Source: Tenacibaculum discolor (GTDB lineage: Bacteria > Bacteroidota > Bacteroidia > Flavobacteriales > Flavobacteriaceae). From it: 64,000 bases of DNA. This document shows, one piece after another, positions 54,606 through 63,139 of the stretch (position 1 is the first letter of the stretch; each line of letters opens with the position of its first letter). The translations under genes were made by a program, and so were the position numbers. The stretch covers positions 310,001 to 374,000 of the forward strand of contig NZ_RCCS01000006.1 of assembly GCF_003664185.1 (NCBI RefSeq). Reading direction: 5' to 3'. The notes below the pieces were generated by a model that saw nothing but the letters and a program-made list of their open reading frames with translations, ran no database searches and was not told the DNA's origin.

Positions 54606-55850
54606 TTATTCTTCTCTTAATGCTTCGATTGGTTTTACTATTGTTGCCATATATGCTGGTATTAAACCTATTAAGGTTCCTAGAATTACTAGGATTGAAA
54701 AGGCTAGCATTACTATGGGTATATTTACGGTTGGATTTACTAATGTAGGATCATCACCACTTCCTACTGTAAAATCTAATAGGAATAGAACAAGTCCTCC
54801 AAAAATAATTCCTAACATTCCTGCTACTGTCGTTAAGAAAACAGATTCTAATATTATTTGTCTTTTAATACTTATTGGAGTTGCTCCTAACGCTCGTCTA
54901 ATTCCAATTTCTTTAGTACGCTCTTTTACGGTAATTAGTAAGATATTACCAATAGCAAAAACTCCTGCTATTAAGGTTGCAATCCCAACAAACCATGTTA
55001 AAAACTGCATTCCTGTTAAAAAGCCCATCAGCTTATCTATTTGGTCTCCTAAATTTACACTACCAAATGCTCTTTTATCTTCTGGATGTACCTTATGCAA
55101 GTTCTTTAAGGTTAAAAGAATGTCTTTTTCCATCTGTTTGATGTCCACTCCTTCATTTGCCGTAATCATCATCCAATCTACTTTATTTGAAGTATTGTAT
55201 ACTTTTTGAAAAGTTGTAAACGGAATGTATGCAGTATCTCCATCAATATCTATGGTATTTGAAGGTTTATAAACCCCTATAACCTTATAGTTTACATTGC
55301 TAATTTTCACATACTGTCCAATTGGCATTTCTTTTTTATCAAACAGTTGTTTGTACATGTCTTCAGAAATAACACAAACTTTAGAATTGTTTTTTATGTC
55401 ATTTTGATTGAGAAATCTTCCGTAGATTAAATCTTTCTTTTGTACACGATCTAAAACTGGATAATCTCCACTTATTTGAAAATCTCCTGATTTAAAATCT
55501 TTAACAACACTACCATTGGTTTGATTTCTTGGTGCTAATAACTTTATTTCTTTATTATATTCTTTTTGAAGTACCTCAATATCCTTGAATGTTAGGTCAA
55601 ATCTTCTTCCCTTTTGAAATCCTTTAAAAGGCATATCTGTTCTTTGTGTCCATAAAAAAACACTATTGGTAGCAAAGTCTCCAAAAATTCTTTTAAAGTT
55701 GTTTTCCATACCACGAGCAGCTCCTAATAAAACTACTAATATGAAAATTCCCCATAATACACCTACAATGGTAATACCTGTTCTTAATTTATTTTTACGA
55801 ATACTTCCGTAAATCTCTTGCCAAGTGTCTGAATCAAATAAAAACTTCAT
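54606..55850 (-). CDS. MacB/FtsX-type ABC transporter permease
   Basis: A 414-residue inner-membrane protein with one N-terminal helix, a large periplasmic MacB domain (about 50-240) and three C-terminal helices. The coupling motif ERTKEIGIRRALGATP precedes the second helix. It ends in PAYMATIVKPIEALREE, as such permeases do. It differs from the permease at 55853 but has the same plan; the two probably form a heterodimer. Gap of 2 bases between them. Confidence 0.9.
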   Translation of the reverse strand: MKFLFDSDTWQEIYGSIRKNKLRTGITIVGVLWGIFILVVLLGAARGMENNFKRIFGDFATNSVFLWTQRTDMPFKGFQKGRRFDLTFKDIEVLQKEYNKEIKLLAPRNQTNGSVVKDFKSGDFQISGDYPVLDRVQKKDLIYGRFLNQNDIKNNSKVCVISEDMYKQLFDKKEMPIGQYVKISNVNYKVIGVYKPSNTIDIDGDTAYIPFTTFQKVYNTSNKVDWMMITANEGVDIKQMEKDILLTLKNLHKVHPEDKRAFGSVNLGDQIDKLMGFLTGMQFLTWFVGIATLIAGVFAIGNILLITVKERTKEIGIRRALGATPISIKRQIILESVFLTTVAGMLGIIFGGLVLFLLDFTVGSGDDPTLVNPTVNIPIVMLAFSILVILGTLIGLIPAYMATIVKPIEALREE

Positions 55851-55852
55851 AA

Positions 55853-57082
55853 TTAATCTGCTCTTAGTGCTACAATTGGTTTAATTTGTGCTGCCTTTTT
55901 TGCTGGTAAATACCCTGCAATTAACCCTGATAAGATTAAAATAATGGTAGCTCCTATTACAATTCCTGGACTTACACTTGGATCTTTTATAAAGTATTTT
56001 TCTAAACTATCTCCAATAGCACTTAAAATGTAAGTTCCTAAACTTAAACCTAAATATCCTGCTATTGTGGTAATTAAAATAGACTCTTGAATTACCATAC
56101 CAATTATTGAGGATGGTTTTGCACCTAATGCTTTACGGATTCCGAATTCTTTAGTACGCTCTTTAATAACAAAAATCATAATGTTACTAATACCTATAAT
56201 TCCTGCAATTAAAGTTCCTGAACCTACAAATATGACAATGAAATACAATGCAAACATAAATTGATTGATCCCTTTGTTTGCTTCCGCCATATTTCTTACA
56301 GATAAAGCACTTTGATCATCTGGGTGGATGTCTAATTTTTTACGTAAATCTCTTTCTAATCGATTACCAAATGTAATGGCCTGATCTAAATTTAACTTTG
56401 GATCGTACCCTATATTAATCTGACTGATGTAATCATTATTTCCATATAGTTTTTGCGCAGTTGTTACAGGCATATAAGTCAATCGTTCTTCATTATCTCC
56501 TCCTTTATCAGAAAATATTCCAACTACTTTATATGAAATTCCATCTACATTTACTCTTTTTCCCAACGCAGGTCTTTCTCCAAATAAATCTTCCTTAACA
56601 AGTCTACCAATCACAATTACTTTAGATTTATTTTTTAAATCTAAATCGTTAATATACCTTCCTTCATCAATAATTGTTTTTTCTAAAAACTGATGATCTG
56701 GGTGAACTGCACGTAATTGATAATTATTTTGATTGTTCTTATAAGTAATGTTTACGTTCTTGTATATTCTTGCCGTTAAATGTTGAATTTTGTTTTCATA
56801 TTCGTCTTTAACATAATCAAAGTCTTTATTTTTTAGCTGAATTCTTCTTCCTGTTTGTAATCCTTTATAAGGTTTTGATGTTTTCCACACTCTTACAAAC
56901 ATAGCATTGGTTGCATCATCTACAAAAGCAGATTTAAACTGATTTTGTAAACCTGATACAATTCCGAATAATAGCGTAAATAGTAAAATAGCGAAAGCAA
57001 CGGTGAATCCTGATAAAACAGAACGCAGCTTATTTTTACCAATACTTTGAAATATTTCTCTCCAGCGATCTAAATCAAACAT
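55853..57082 (-). CDS. MacB/FtsX-type ABC transporter permease
   Basis: A 409-residue permease with the same architecture as the 54606 protein: N-terminal helix (about 20-40), periplasmic MacB domain, three C-terminal helices and the ERTKEFGIRKALGAKP coupling motif, ending PAKKAAQIKPIVALRAD. The sequences of the pair diverge strongly in the periplasmic domain, which suggests that each contacts different surface of the adaptor. Starts two bases after the ATPase gene. Confidence 0.9.
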   Translation of the reverse strand: MFDLDRWREIFQSIGKNKLRSVLSGFTVAFAILLFTLLFGIVSGLQNQFKSAFVDDATNAMFVRVWKTSKPYKGLQTGRRIQLKNKDFDYVKDEYENKIQHLTARIYKNVNITYKNNQNNYQLRAVHPDHQFLEKTIIDEGRYINDLDLKNKSKVIVIGRLVKEDLFGERPALGKRVNVDGISYKVVGIFSDKGGDNEERLTYMPVTTAQKLYGNNDYISQINIGYDPKLNLDQAITFGNRLERDLRKKLDIHPDDQSALSVRNMAEANKGINQFMFALYFIVIFVGSGTLIAGIIGISNIMIFVIKERTKEFGIRKALGAKPSSIIGMVIQESILITTIAGYLGLSLGTYILSAIGDSLEKYFIKDPSVSPGIVIGATIILILSGLIAGYLPAKKAAQIKPIVALRAD

Positions 57083-57084
57083 AA

Positions 57085-57786
57085 TTAAATTGCTTTTGCT
57101 TTATTCGCTACTCCTGTTAGCTCATCACTTATGATAACTCCATCTTTTAAACGAACAACTCTATTAGTTTGAGCTGCTACTTCTTCTTCGTGTGTAATTA
57201 CAAAAACAGTCATGCCCTCATCGTTGATTTCTTTTAGTAAATCCATTACCGAATCGGTTGTTGTAGAATCTAATGCCCCAGTAGGTTCATCTGCTAATAC
57301 AACTTTTGGCTTAGTAGCTAAAGCTCTTGCAATTGCTACACGTTGCTTTTGACCTCCTGAAAGCTCATTTGGCAAGTGGTTAGCCCATTCTTTTAATCCT
57401 ACTTTATCAAGATATTCTAAAGCTATTTCTAATCGCTCTTTTCTAGAAATTCCTTTATAATATAGTGGTAACGCTACATTTTCTAAGGCTGTTTTATAAG
57501 AAATTAAGTTAAATGATTGGAAAACGAATCCTAAAAACTTGTTACGTAATACAGCAGCTTTCTTTTCATTTAAATTTTCTATTAACTGTCCGTTTAAGTA
57601 ATATTTTCCTTCATCATGTGTATCTAATAAACCTACAATATTTAATAAGGTAGATTTTCCAGACCCTGAAGATCCCATAATAGACACAAATTCCCCTTCT
57701 TTTATGTGTAAATCTAACCCTTTTAAAACATGAAGTGAGTCTTTTCCTATAGGGTAAGATTTGTGAAGATTTTCTATTCGAATCAT
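57085..57786 (-). CDS. ABC transporter ATP-binding protein (LolD/MacB type)
   Basis: A 233-residue ATPase with Walker [10 protein letters not shown] near 38-46, Q-loop, signature [14 protein letters not shown], Walker [13 protein letters not shown] and His in ITHEEE. It drives the two permeases downstream. First gene of the operon: ATPase, permease, permease, adaptor. Since E. coli MacB fuses ATPase and permease, the separate chains here are the split type. No clear promoter box is seen upstream. Confidence 0.92.
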   Translation of the reverse strand: MIRIENLHKSYPIGKDSLHVLKGLDLHIKEGEFVSIMGSSGSGKSTLLNIVGLLDTHDEGKYYLNGQLIENLNEKKAAVLRNKFLGFVFQSFNLISYKTALENVALPLYYKGISRKERLEIALEYLDKVGLKEWANHLPNELSGGQKQRVAIARALATKPKVVLADEPTGALDSTTTDSVMDLLKEINDEGMTVFVITHEEEVAAQTNRVVRLKDGVIISDELTGVANKAKAI

Positions 57787-57933
57787 AGTGTTAGTTAATT
57801 TTTAAATAAAAATAAATACTGATTTTTCTAATCTGCAGTAAATTATTGTTAAATCATTATTTACTTTCTTACAAGACGCTTAATTTTGATTAATGTTACA
57901 AGTTAACACTTAAATTTTTACAAAAAACTAAAT

Positions 57934-58347
57934 ATGAACAATTTACCTAGCAATAAAAAAGTGATTTTGTTTGATGGTGTGTGTAATTTTTGCAACGATA
58001 GTGTACTAAAAGTTATAAAATATGACACTAAAAATATGTTTCTATTTACTTCCCTTCAATCTGACATAGGAAAAGAAATCACACAATATCTGGGTATTGA
58101 TACTTCTAAAGTTGATTCTATTATTCTATATGAACCAAATGTGGCTTATGATATTAAATCTTCAGCCGCTTTAAAGATTATGAATGGTTTTGGTGGAGTT
58201 TGGAAGTTAACTCAAGTTTTTTGGATTCTACCTGAAGGACTTAGAAATATTGTATACGATTATATTGCTAAAAATCGTTATAAATGGTTTGGTAAAAAAG
58301 AAGCGTGCATGGTTCCTTCTAAAGAAATACAAGAAAAATTTTTATAA
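57934..58347 (+). CDS. DCC-family thiol-disulfide oxidoreductase (DUF393)
   Basis: A 137-residue protein with the eponymous motif DGVCNFCND near 15-23, which holds a CxxC redox pair in a thioredoxin-like fold. Members are thought to act on thiols; no substrate is known here. It is divergent from the efflux operon and convergent with the lipoprotein gene at 58413. It has no signal peptide, so is cytoplasmic. Confidence 0.88.
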   Translation: MNNLPSNKKVILFDGVCNFCNDSVLKVIKYDTKNMFLFTSLQSDIGKEITQYLGIDTSKVDSIILYEPNVAYDIKSSAALKIMNGFGGVWKLTQVFWILPEGLRNIVYDYIAKNRYKWFGKKEACMVPSKEIQEKFL

Positions 58348-58352
58348 AAAAA

Positions 58353-58374
58353 AAGCTCACCAAGTGGTGAGCTT
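58353..58374 (-). terminator. Terminator after the BtuG-like gene
   Basis: AAGCTCACC pairs with GGTGAGCTT around an AAGT loop; on the minus strand the stem runs directly into a run of nine T. It lies 39 bases past the stop at 58413. Confidence 0.85.
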
Positions 58375-58412
58375 ATTCATAGCAATATTTCCCTGTTTAT
58401 TGGGGGGACAAC

Positions 58413-59483
58413 TTAATTAAAATAAATTTTTGAAGCTCCTAAGGCAACTTCTTTAGTATCTTTTTTAGTTTTTGCTGATAAATCGTAAATATCTAATTTA
58501 CTATTACCCGAAAAGCTAGCATCTAATACAAAAACTTCGTTGTTTCTTACACCTAAACCATAAAGGTATCCTGCATCTGTAGTTAATAATTCAGATGTTG
58601 GTAAAGTAGTAGCATTTACATCCGTTTTATAAATGTTATTTCCTAAACTATAATAAATATTATTACCATCTAAAACCATTTGAGAAGGGTGCTCTCCTTC
58701 ATTGAAAACTAATTCTGAATCAACCTCGTTACTAGCTGTATTTATAAAAGAAATAGCTGCTAATGTATGTCCTACTACATTCCAATTCTCATCATAAATA
58801 GTATTTCCTTGAGATAAAACTACTAACTTACCTGAACTATCTACATATAACTCATCTGGTCTATCTTTAACTGTTATTTCTTTCACTACTGACTTTGTAG
58901 CAATATCAATTATAACTACTTTATTATTTGTTCCGAATGCTCCTAAATGAGAAACATATAATTTTCCATTTTTAGCAATAATTCTTTCTGGTCCTAAAGC
59001 TACGTCTACTGTTCCTTCTACTTCTAAAGAGTTTAAATCTACAATTGCAACAAAATCATCACTTTCGTTATCAGTAGCTCCCCAATTAGTTACGTAACCT
59101 TTATTACCTACTACTGTCATATACCTTGGTTTTGATAAACCTGTTGTAATAGTTCCTTCCTTTTCAAAAGTATTTTTATCTACTACTGTTACTGTATTTT
59201 GGTTATCAGCTACAATGTAAGCTCTATCATTATCAAATGCTATAGACTGAACATACTCTCCAAACTCAGCATCATTTACTTTTTTATAAATTGTATTTTC
59301 TACAACTGATAAATCGTTAGATACAAAAGTAACAGACCCTGAAACAGATTCAGTACCTTCACCACTTATCAAAATTCCGTTTCCATAATCTATTTTAGGA
59401 GAACTAGGTGCTTCATCATCACTACATGATGTAAAAAGAATACCTCCTAAGAATAATATTCCTAATAATTTAGTTATTTTCAT
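58413..59483 (-). CDS. Surface beta-propeller lipoprotein, BtuG-like
   Basis: A 356-residue protein with a lipoprotein signal (LFTSC, Cys20) followed directly by SDDEAPSSP, an acidic lipoprotein export signal of the Bacteroidota type that marks surface-exposed lipoproteins. The remainder has repeated blades of a seven-bladed propeller (YIVADNQNTVTVVDK, GYVTNWG, LYVSHLGAFG). It lies 3 bases after the B12-type TonB receptor gene and ends the operon. In Bacteroides, BtuG is such a propeller that binds cobalamin with very high affinity next to BtuB. Homology to BtuG is inferred from order and fold, not from measured identity. Confidence 0.8.
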   Translation of the reverse strand: MKITKLLGILFLGGILFTSCSDDEAPSSPKIDYGNGILISGEGTESVSGSVTFVSNDLSVVENTIYKKVNDAEFGEYVQSIAFDNDRAYIVADNQNTVTVVDKNTFEKEGTITTGLSKPRYMTVVGNKGYVTNWGATDNESDDFVAIVDLNSLEVEGTVDVALGPERIIAKNGKLYVSHLGAFGTNNKVVIIDIATKSVVKEITVKDRPDELYVDSSGKLVVLSQGNTIYDENWNVVGHTLAAISFINTASNEVDSELVFNEGEHPSQMVLDGNNIYYSLGNNIYKTDVNATTLPTSELLTTDAGYLYGLGVRNNEVFVLDASFSGNSKLDIYDLSAKTKKDTKEVALGASKIYFN

Positions 59484-59486
59484 TAG

Positions 59487-61358
59487 TTAAAATTTATAAT
59501 TGATATTTATGTTAAAATTTCTTTGTGGCATAGGCCTCCTTGGCATAACCATGTATTTTTCTCCTAATAGATTATTTACCTTGACTCCTAATAATAACTG
59601 ATTTCGTTTCTTTTGGTATACCTTATATTCTGCTCCTACATTAACTATAAAAAAATTAGGAACTATAAAATCATTAGAGTTATCTTCGGTCGTATATACT
59701 TCTCCATTAAAAAGTGACTGAGCAAATAGGTTAACTTTTTTACGACTTATCGATAAGTTACTATTCAATAAATGTTTAGGCACAAAAGTTAAATACTTAT
59801 CTGTTTCACTATCTTTAGCTAAAGCATAAGAGTAGTTAGAGGATATATTAAATCTATACTCTCCAAAAACAACTTCATAACTTAAACTAGCTTCTATACC
59901 TTTATTTTGAGTTTCATTTAAATTGATTGGGGTCCAAACTCCTGGTCTATTTGGGTCTCCAGAAGGTGTCCAGACTATCTTGTCATCTGTATTAATCAAA
60001 TAAGCCCCTACATCAATGTTTAAACCTTTATTTGAGTACCCCAATCCTACCTCACCTTGAATAGATGTTTCTGGAATCAAATTTTCATTTCCTTGTCCTG
60101 GCCAAAACAAGTCATTATATGTTGGTACTCTATAATTTTTAGATCCGTTGACTCTTACATACCATTTTGAAATAGGAGTTGCTTTTATCCCTGCAGCATA
60201 AACAAACGGAACCTTATAATCTGAATTAAAATCCTTTCTTAACTTAACATTAAAGGAAACATTTTTATGTATATCTTGTGTATAAACAAGGTACTGAGAA
60301 AATTGTTTTCTATTTTTCTCTTTAATTACATCTGTACTACCAAAAGCAGATTCATACTCTGAAAAAGACGAAATCTTTGCTTTAATTCTAGGAAGTTTAT
60401 AATTCAGGTTGTACGACGCTATTACTCTTCTCGATTTTCCATAATTAAAATTATCAGAAAACTTATTAGAAAAGTATTGATACTTCTGTGTTAAATATGC
60501 TAACTTGACTTCATGTCCTATCCTACCCTTTTCAACACCATACACCAATAAGTTTCTCTGGTTAGAGTCTATATATTTTTCTCTTGCAGATGTTGGATTA
60601 GGTAATGTTCCTGAGAAATGACGCTCACCAGAAAAGCTTGTACTATAAAACTTTAATTCAGATTGATTATTGAACTTATACCCAAAACCTAAGTTAATTC
60701 CATAGTTTTCATAAGCTCCATTAGTATTCCTATACTCTGTATCAAACAATTTAAAATCATTTTCTGAAGAATTTCTAGAAACTCCTATAGCTATGCTATA
60801 TTTTGAATTGGATATTTTTGATTTAAAAAATGAATTAAATGTATTATAACTTCCCCCTGTAATTACAAATTGATTTTTTACATTAAATCCTTCCGTGTAA
60901 TTTAAAACATCATTTAAATGTACAGTTCCTCCTATGGCTCCTGAACCGTATTCAATACTCCCTCCTCCTTTTCTTACATCAATAGCGTCATTTAGGCTTA
61001 CTGTTAAAGAATTAAAACCTGTTTGCCCATTGTTTATAGAATTAATGTTTATTCCATTCCATACAACAGCTGTATTAGAAGCGCTCGTCCCCCTAAAACT
61101 CACAGAACTTGTCCCTCCTTTTCCGTACTCCTTTAAATAAATTGATGAATTATATCTTATTAAATCAGTAAAAGATTCAATATTTCGTGTCAACACAGAA
61201 TCTGAAAGACTAACCACATGTTGACCTATAGAGTTTTCTTTTAATTTTTTTGTAGCATTGATGATTACTTCATCCAATCGATAAGAAATTGTATCGTTTT
61301 GCCCTACCAGAACAACCACATAAAAAAAAGAAAAAAATGTAATTACTTTTTTAGCCAT
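59487..61358 (-). CDS. btuB: TonB-dependent outer-membrane receptor, BtuB-like (cobalamin)
   Basis: A 623-residue receptor with a signal peptide (about 1-19) and an N-terminal plug domain beginning VIINATKKLKENSIGQH, with GTSSVSFRGTSASNTAVVWNGI split here as SVSFRGTSASNTAVVWNG. A 22-strand barrel follows and ends in NININYKF with the terminal Phe. A cobalamin riboswitch lies immediately upstream, and a BtuG-like gene directly downstream, so B12 or related corrinoids are the probable cargo. Length and order fit BtuB. Confidence 0.88.
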   Translation of the reverse strand: MAKKVITFFSFFYVVVLVGQNDTISYRLDEVIINATKKLKENSIGQHVVSLSDSVLTRNIESFTDLIRYNSSIYLKEYGKGGTSSVSFRGTSASNTAVVWNGININSINNGQTGFNSLTVSLNDAIDVRKGGGSIEYGSGAIGGTVHLNDVLNYTEGFNVKNQFVITGGSYNTFNSFFKSKISNSKYSIAIGVSRNSSENDFKLFDTEYRNTNGAYENYGINLGFGYKFNNQSELKFYSTSFSGERHFSGTLPNPTSAREKYIDSNQRNLLVYGVEKGRIGHEVKLAYLTQKYQYFSNKFSDNFNYGKSRRVIASYNLNYKLPRIKAKISSFSEYESAFGSTDVIKEKNRKQFSQYLVYTQDIHKNVSFNVKLRKDFNSDYKVPFVYAAGIKATPISKWYVRVNGSKNYRVPTYNDLFWPGQGNENLIPETSIQGEVGLGYSNKGLNIDVGAYLINTDDKIVWTPSGDPNRPGVWTPINLNETQNKGIEASLSYEVVFGEYRFNISSNYSYALAKDSETDKYLTFVPKHLLNSNLSISRKKVNLFAQSLFNGEVYTTEDNSNDFIVPNFFIVNVGAEYKVYQKKRNQLLLGVKVNNLLGEKYMVMPRRPMPQRNFNININYKF

Positions 61359-61404
61359 ATTCTACCAAACTTTTATCCCGAAAGCTTTAATTAAATTATA
61401 ATAA

Positions 61405-61571
61405 TTGGCAGGTCTCCTGGCTTGCGTCTTGTAACATACCTTCCCATTAAAAAACAGTGGTTTGAGTAATTGTTACAAGCTTAATAGCTTACAGTTGCGG
61501 GAACAGCTTCGGTTTTGCACCGAATTCCCTTTTAATTTTCTTTAATAGATGATTAAAGAAAAACCAAAAAT
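61405..61571 (-). promoter_or_regulatory. Cobalamin riboswitch upstream of btuB
   Basis: On the minus strand the elements appear in order: GGGAATTCGGTGC near 61529-61517, CTGTTCCCGCAACTG, and the B12 box GCCAGGAGACCTGCC at 61421-61407. The B12 box and core match the adenosylcobalamin riboswitch class. The 48-base stretch between the box and the btuB ATG shows no hairpin with a U-run, so control of translation start is more likely than termination. A short hairpin TTCTTTAAT/ATTAAAGAA lies at 61538-61560, 5' of the core. Confidence 0.95.
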
Positions 61572-61576
61572 CACGG

Positions 61577-61606
61577 CAAATGTATAGTATTCTTATAAAT
61601 TAGCAA
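61577..61606 (-). promoter_or_regulatory. Consensus promoter of the riboswitch-btuB-btuG transcript
   Basis: On the minus strand TTG (61606-61604), exactly 19 bases, TACATTTG (61584-61577): a perfect TTG-N19-TANNTTTG match. The TTG lies in the last codons of the btuF-like gene, whose stop is at 61593-61595. Confidence 0.85.
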
Positions 61607-62531
61607 CCATCAAATCATGATATTTTGCGAATTTTGTTTTTAAGTTCTCTGGTAGTGTATAATAATCTGGATGAATCATTTTTGCTAAACATTCCACTCC
61701 TTCTACTAAAGTACCCGCAGAAGATTGTGTAAACATCGCGAAGTCAGCAATGTATACTTGTTTGTTTTTTACAGCTCTCAAAGACTTCCATTCTTCTCTT
61801 TCTTCTAAAAACTTCATGTCTTCTAGTGTTCTATCGATTCCATATCCACAAGGAGCAATAATTAACACCTCTGGATCATACTTTACAATTTTATCCCAAG
61901 AAATAACAATGCTATCTCCTGATGGATGCGATAACAAATCAATACCACCTGCGTAGCCTATTTGATGAGGAATCCAGTGTCCGCAATTAAACAACGGATC
62001 AATCCACTCTAACAGCATTACACTTTTAGACTGTATTTTATGTTCACGTTGCACATCTACAATGTCATATATACGTTTTTTTAATCCCTTCACATACGCC
62101 TCTCCTACTTCTTCCCGCTTCATAGCTTTTGCAATGGTTAATGCATTATCAAAAACGTCTTCTAAAGAGTTTGGTGTTATAGAAATTAACTCGGGAACCT
62201 TAGGTAATTTATAAGCTGATTTTGCCACAGACTCCGTATCTATTTGGCAAACATCACACACATCTTGTGTAAAAACAATATCAGGTGCTATACTTTCCAA
62301 AACAGGTTCATCTACATAATACAAGGTTTTTCCTTCCGCCTTTGTTTTTGAAAAAATAGCCGTTATTTCTTTACTCGTTAGCACTTTTCCTTCCAACTTA
62401 TATCGAACAGCCACTTCTTTTTCTTTTAAAGCCACTTCAGGACACTCAAAAGTAATTCCGTTTAAATAATCTTGTAAGCCCATATCATAAATCATCTGAG
62501 TTACTGCTGGCATAAAAGAAGATACTGTCAT
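61593..62531 (-). CDS. BtuF-like cobalamin-binding protein without signal peptide
   Basis: A 312-residue periplasmic-binding-protein-type domain of the BtuF/FecB branch (class III): SFMPAVTQMIYDMG at the start, SPDIVFTQ-like segment APDIVFTQDVCDVC, and EREEWKSLRAVKNKQVYIADF near the end. The start MTVSSF has no hydrophobic leader, so the protein should be cytosolic, unlike classical BtuF. Related signal-less members exist in cyanobacteria and plants. It lies upstream of the riboswitch and is divergent from cobU, so a corrinoid-linked role is likely but not proven. Confidence 0.82.
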   Translation of the reverse strand: MTVSSFMPAVTQMIYDMGLQDYLNGITFECPEVALKEKEVAVRYKLEGKVLTSKEITAIFSKTKAEGKTLYYVDEPVLESIAPDIVFTQDVCDVCQIDTESVAKSAYKLPKVPELISITPNSLEDVFDNALTIAKAMKREEVGEAYVKGLKKRIYDIVDVQREHKIQSKSVMLLEWIDPLFNCGHWIPHQIGYAGGIDLLSHPSGDSIVISWDKIVKYDPEVLIIAPCGYGIDRTLEDMKFLEEREEWKSLRAVKNKQVYIADFAMFTQSSAGTLVEGVECLAKMIHPDYYTLPENLKTKFAKYHDLMVANL

Positions 62532-62551
62532 AATTCGTAGTTTTAGTTCAG

Positions 62552-62559
62552 CAAAAATA
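62552..62559 (-). promoter_or_regulatory. Candidate -7 box before the btuF-like gene
   Basis: On the minus strand TATTTTTG matches TANNTTTG, 20 bases before the ATG at 62531. Confidence 0.5.
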
Positions 62560-62632
62560 AACAGTTCTCTATTTTAATTTGTTTTTTATTAAAAATCTTT
62601 CCAATCTTTGTGTCAAAATAAAATGCGATTTC

Positions 62633-63136
62633 ATGATATATTATATCTCAGGAGGTGAACGTTCAGGTAAAAGTAGCTATGCACAAAAACTAGCAGAATC
62701 TTTATCTGAAACCCCTATTTACCTAGCGACTTCTCGTATTTGGGATGAAGATTTTAAACAAAGAGTTGACAGGCATATTTCTGATAGAGATGAACGTTGG
62801 ACCACTGTTGAAGAAGAAAAATGGTTAAGTAAAGTAATTTCTGAAAAACAAACTGTGGTTATCGATTGTGTTACATTGTGGCTAACAAACTTCTTTGTAG
62901 ATACAAAATATGATATTGAAAAAGCACTAGAAATCGCCAAAGAAGAAATAAACAAATTGGTTAAAATTGACGCCAATATTATCATCATTTCTAATGAAAT
63001 TGGTATGGGGTTACATGCTAATTCTGAGTCTGGAAGAAAGTTTACACAACTACAAGGTTGGACGAATCAACACATAGCAAAATTGGCTGACAAAGCTACT
63101 TTTATGGTATCTGGACTTCCATTAACTTTAAAATAA
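62633..63136 (+). CDS. cobU: Bifunctional adenosylcobinamide kinase / guanylyltransferase
   Basis: CobU phosphorylates adenosylcobinamide and attaches GMP, as part of lower-ligand assembly. The 167 residues begin at the ATG at 62633 with YYISGGERSGKSSYAQKLA shortened here to its P-loop GGERSGKSS, then the guanylylated-His region RVDRHISDRDERW and VIDCVTLWLTNFF. A TTG-N21-AATCTTTG box (62579-62610) may serve as promoter. cobT starts 3 bases after the stop. Confidence 0.93.
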   Translation: MIYYISGGERSGKSSYAQKLAESLSETPIYLATSRIWDEDFKQRVDRHISDRDERWTTVEEEKWLSKVISEKQTVVIDCVTLWLTNFFVDTKYDIEKALEIAKEEINKLVKIDANIIIISNEIGMGLHANSESGRKFTQLQGWTNQHIAKLADKATFMVSGLPLTLK

Positions 63137-63139
63137 CAC

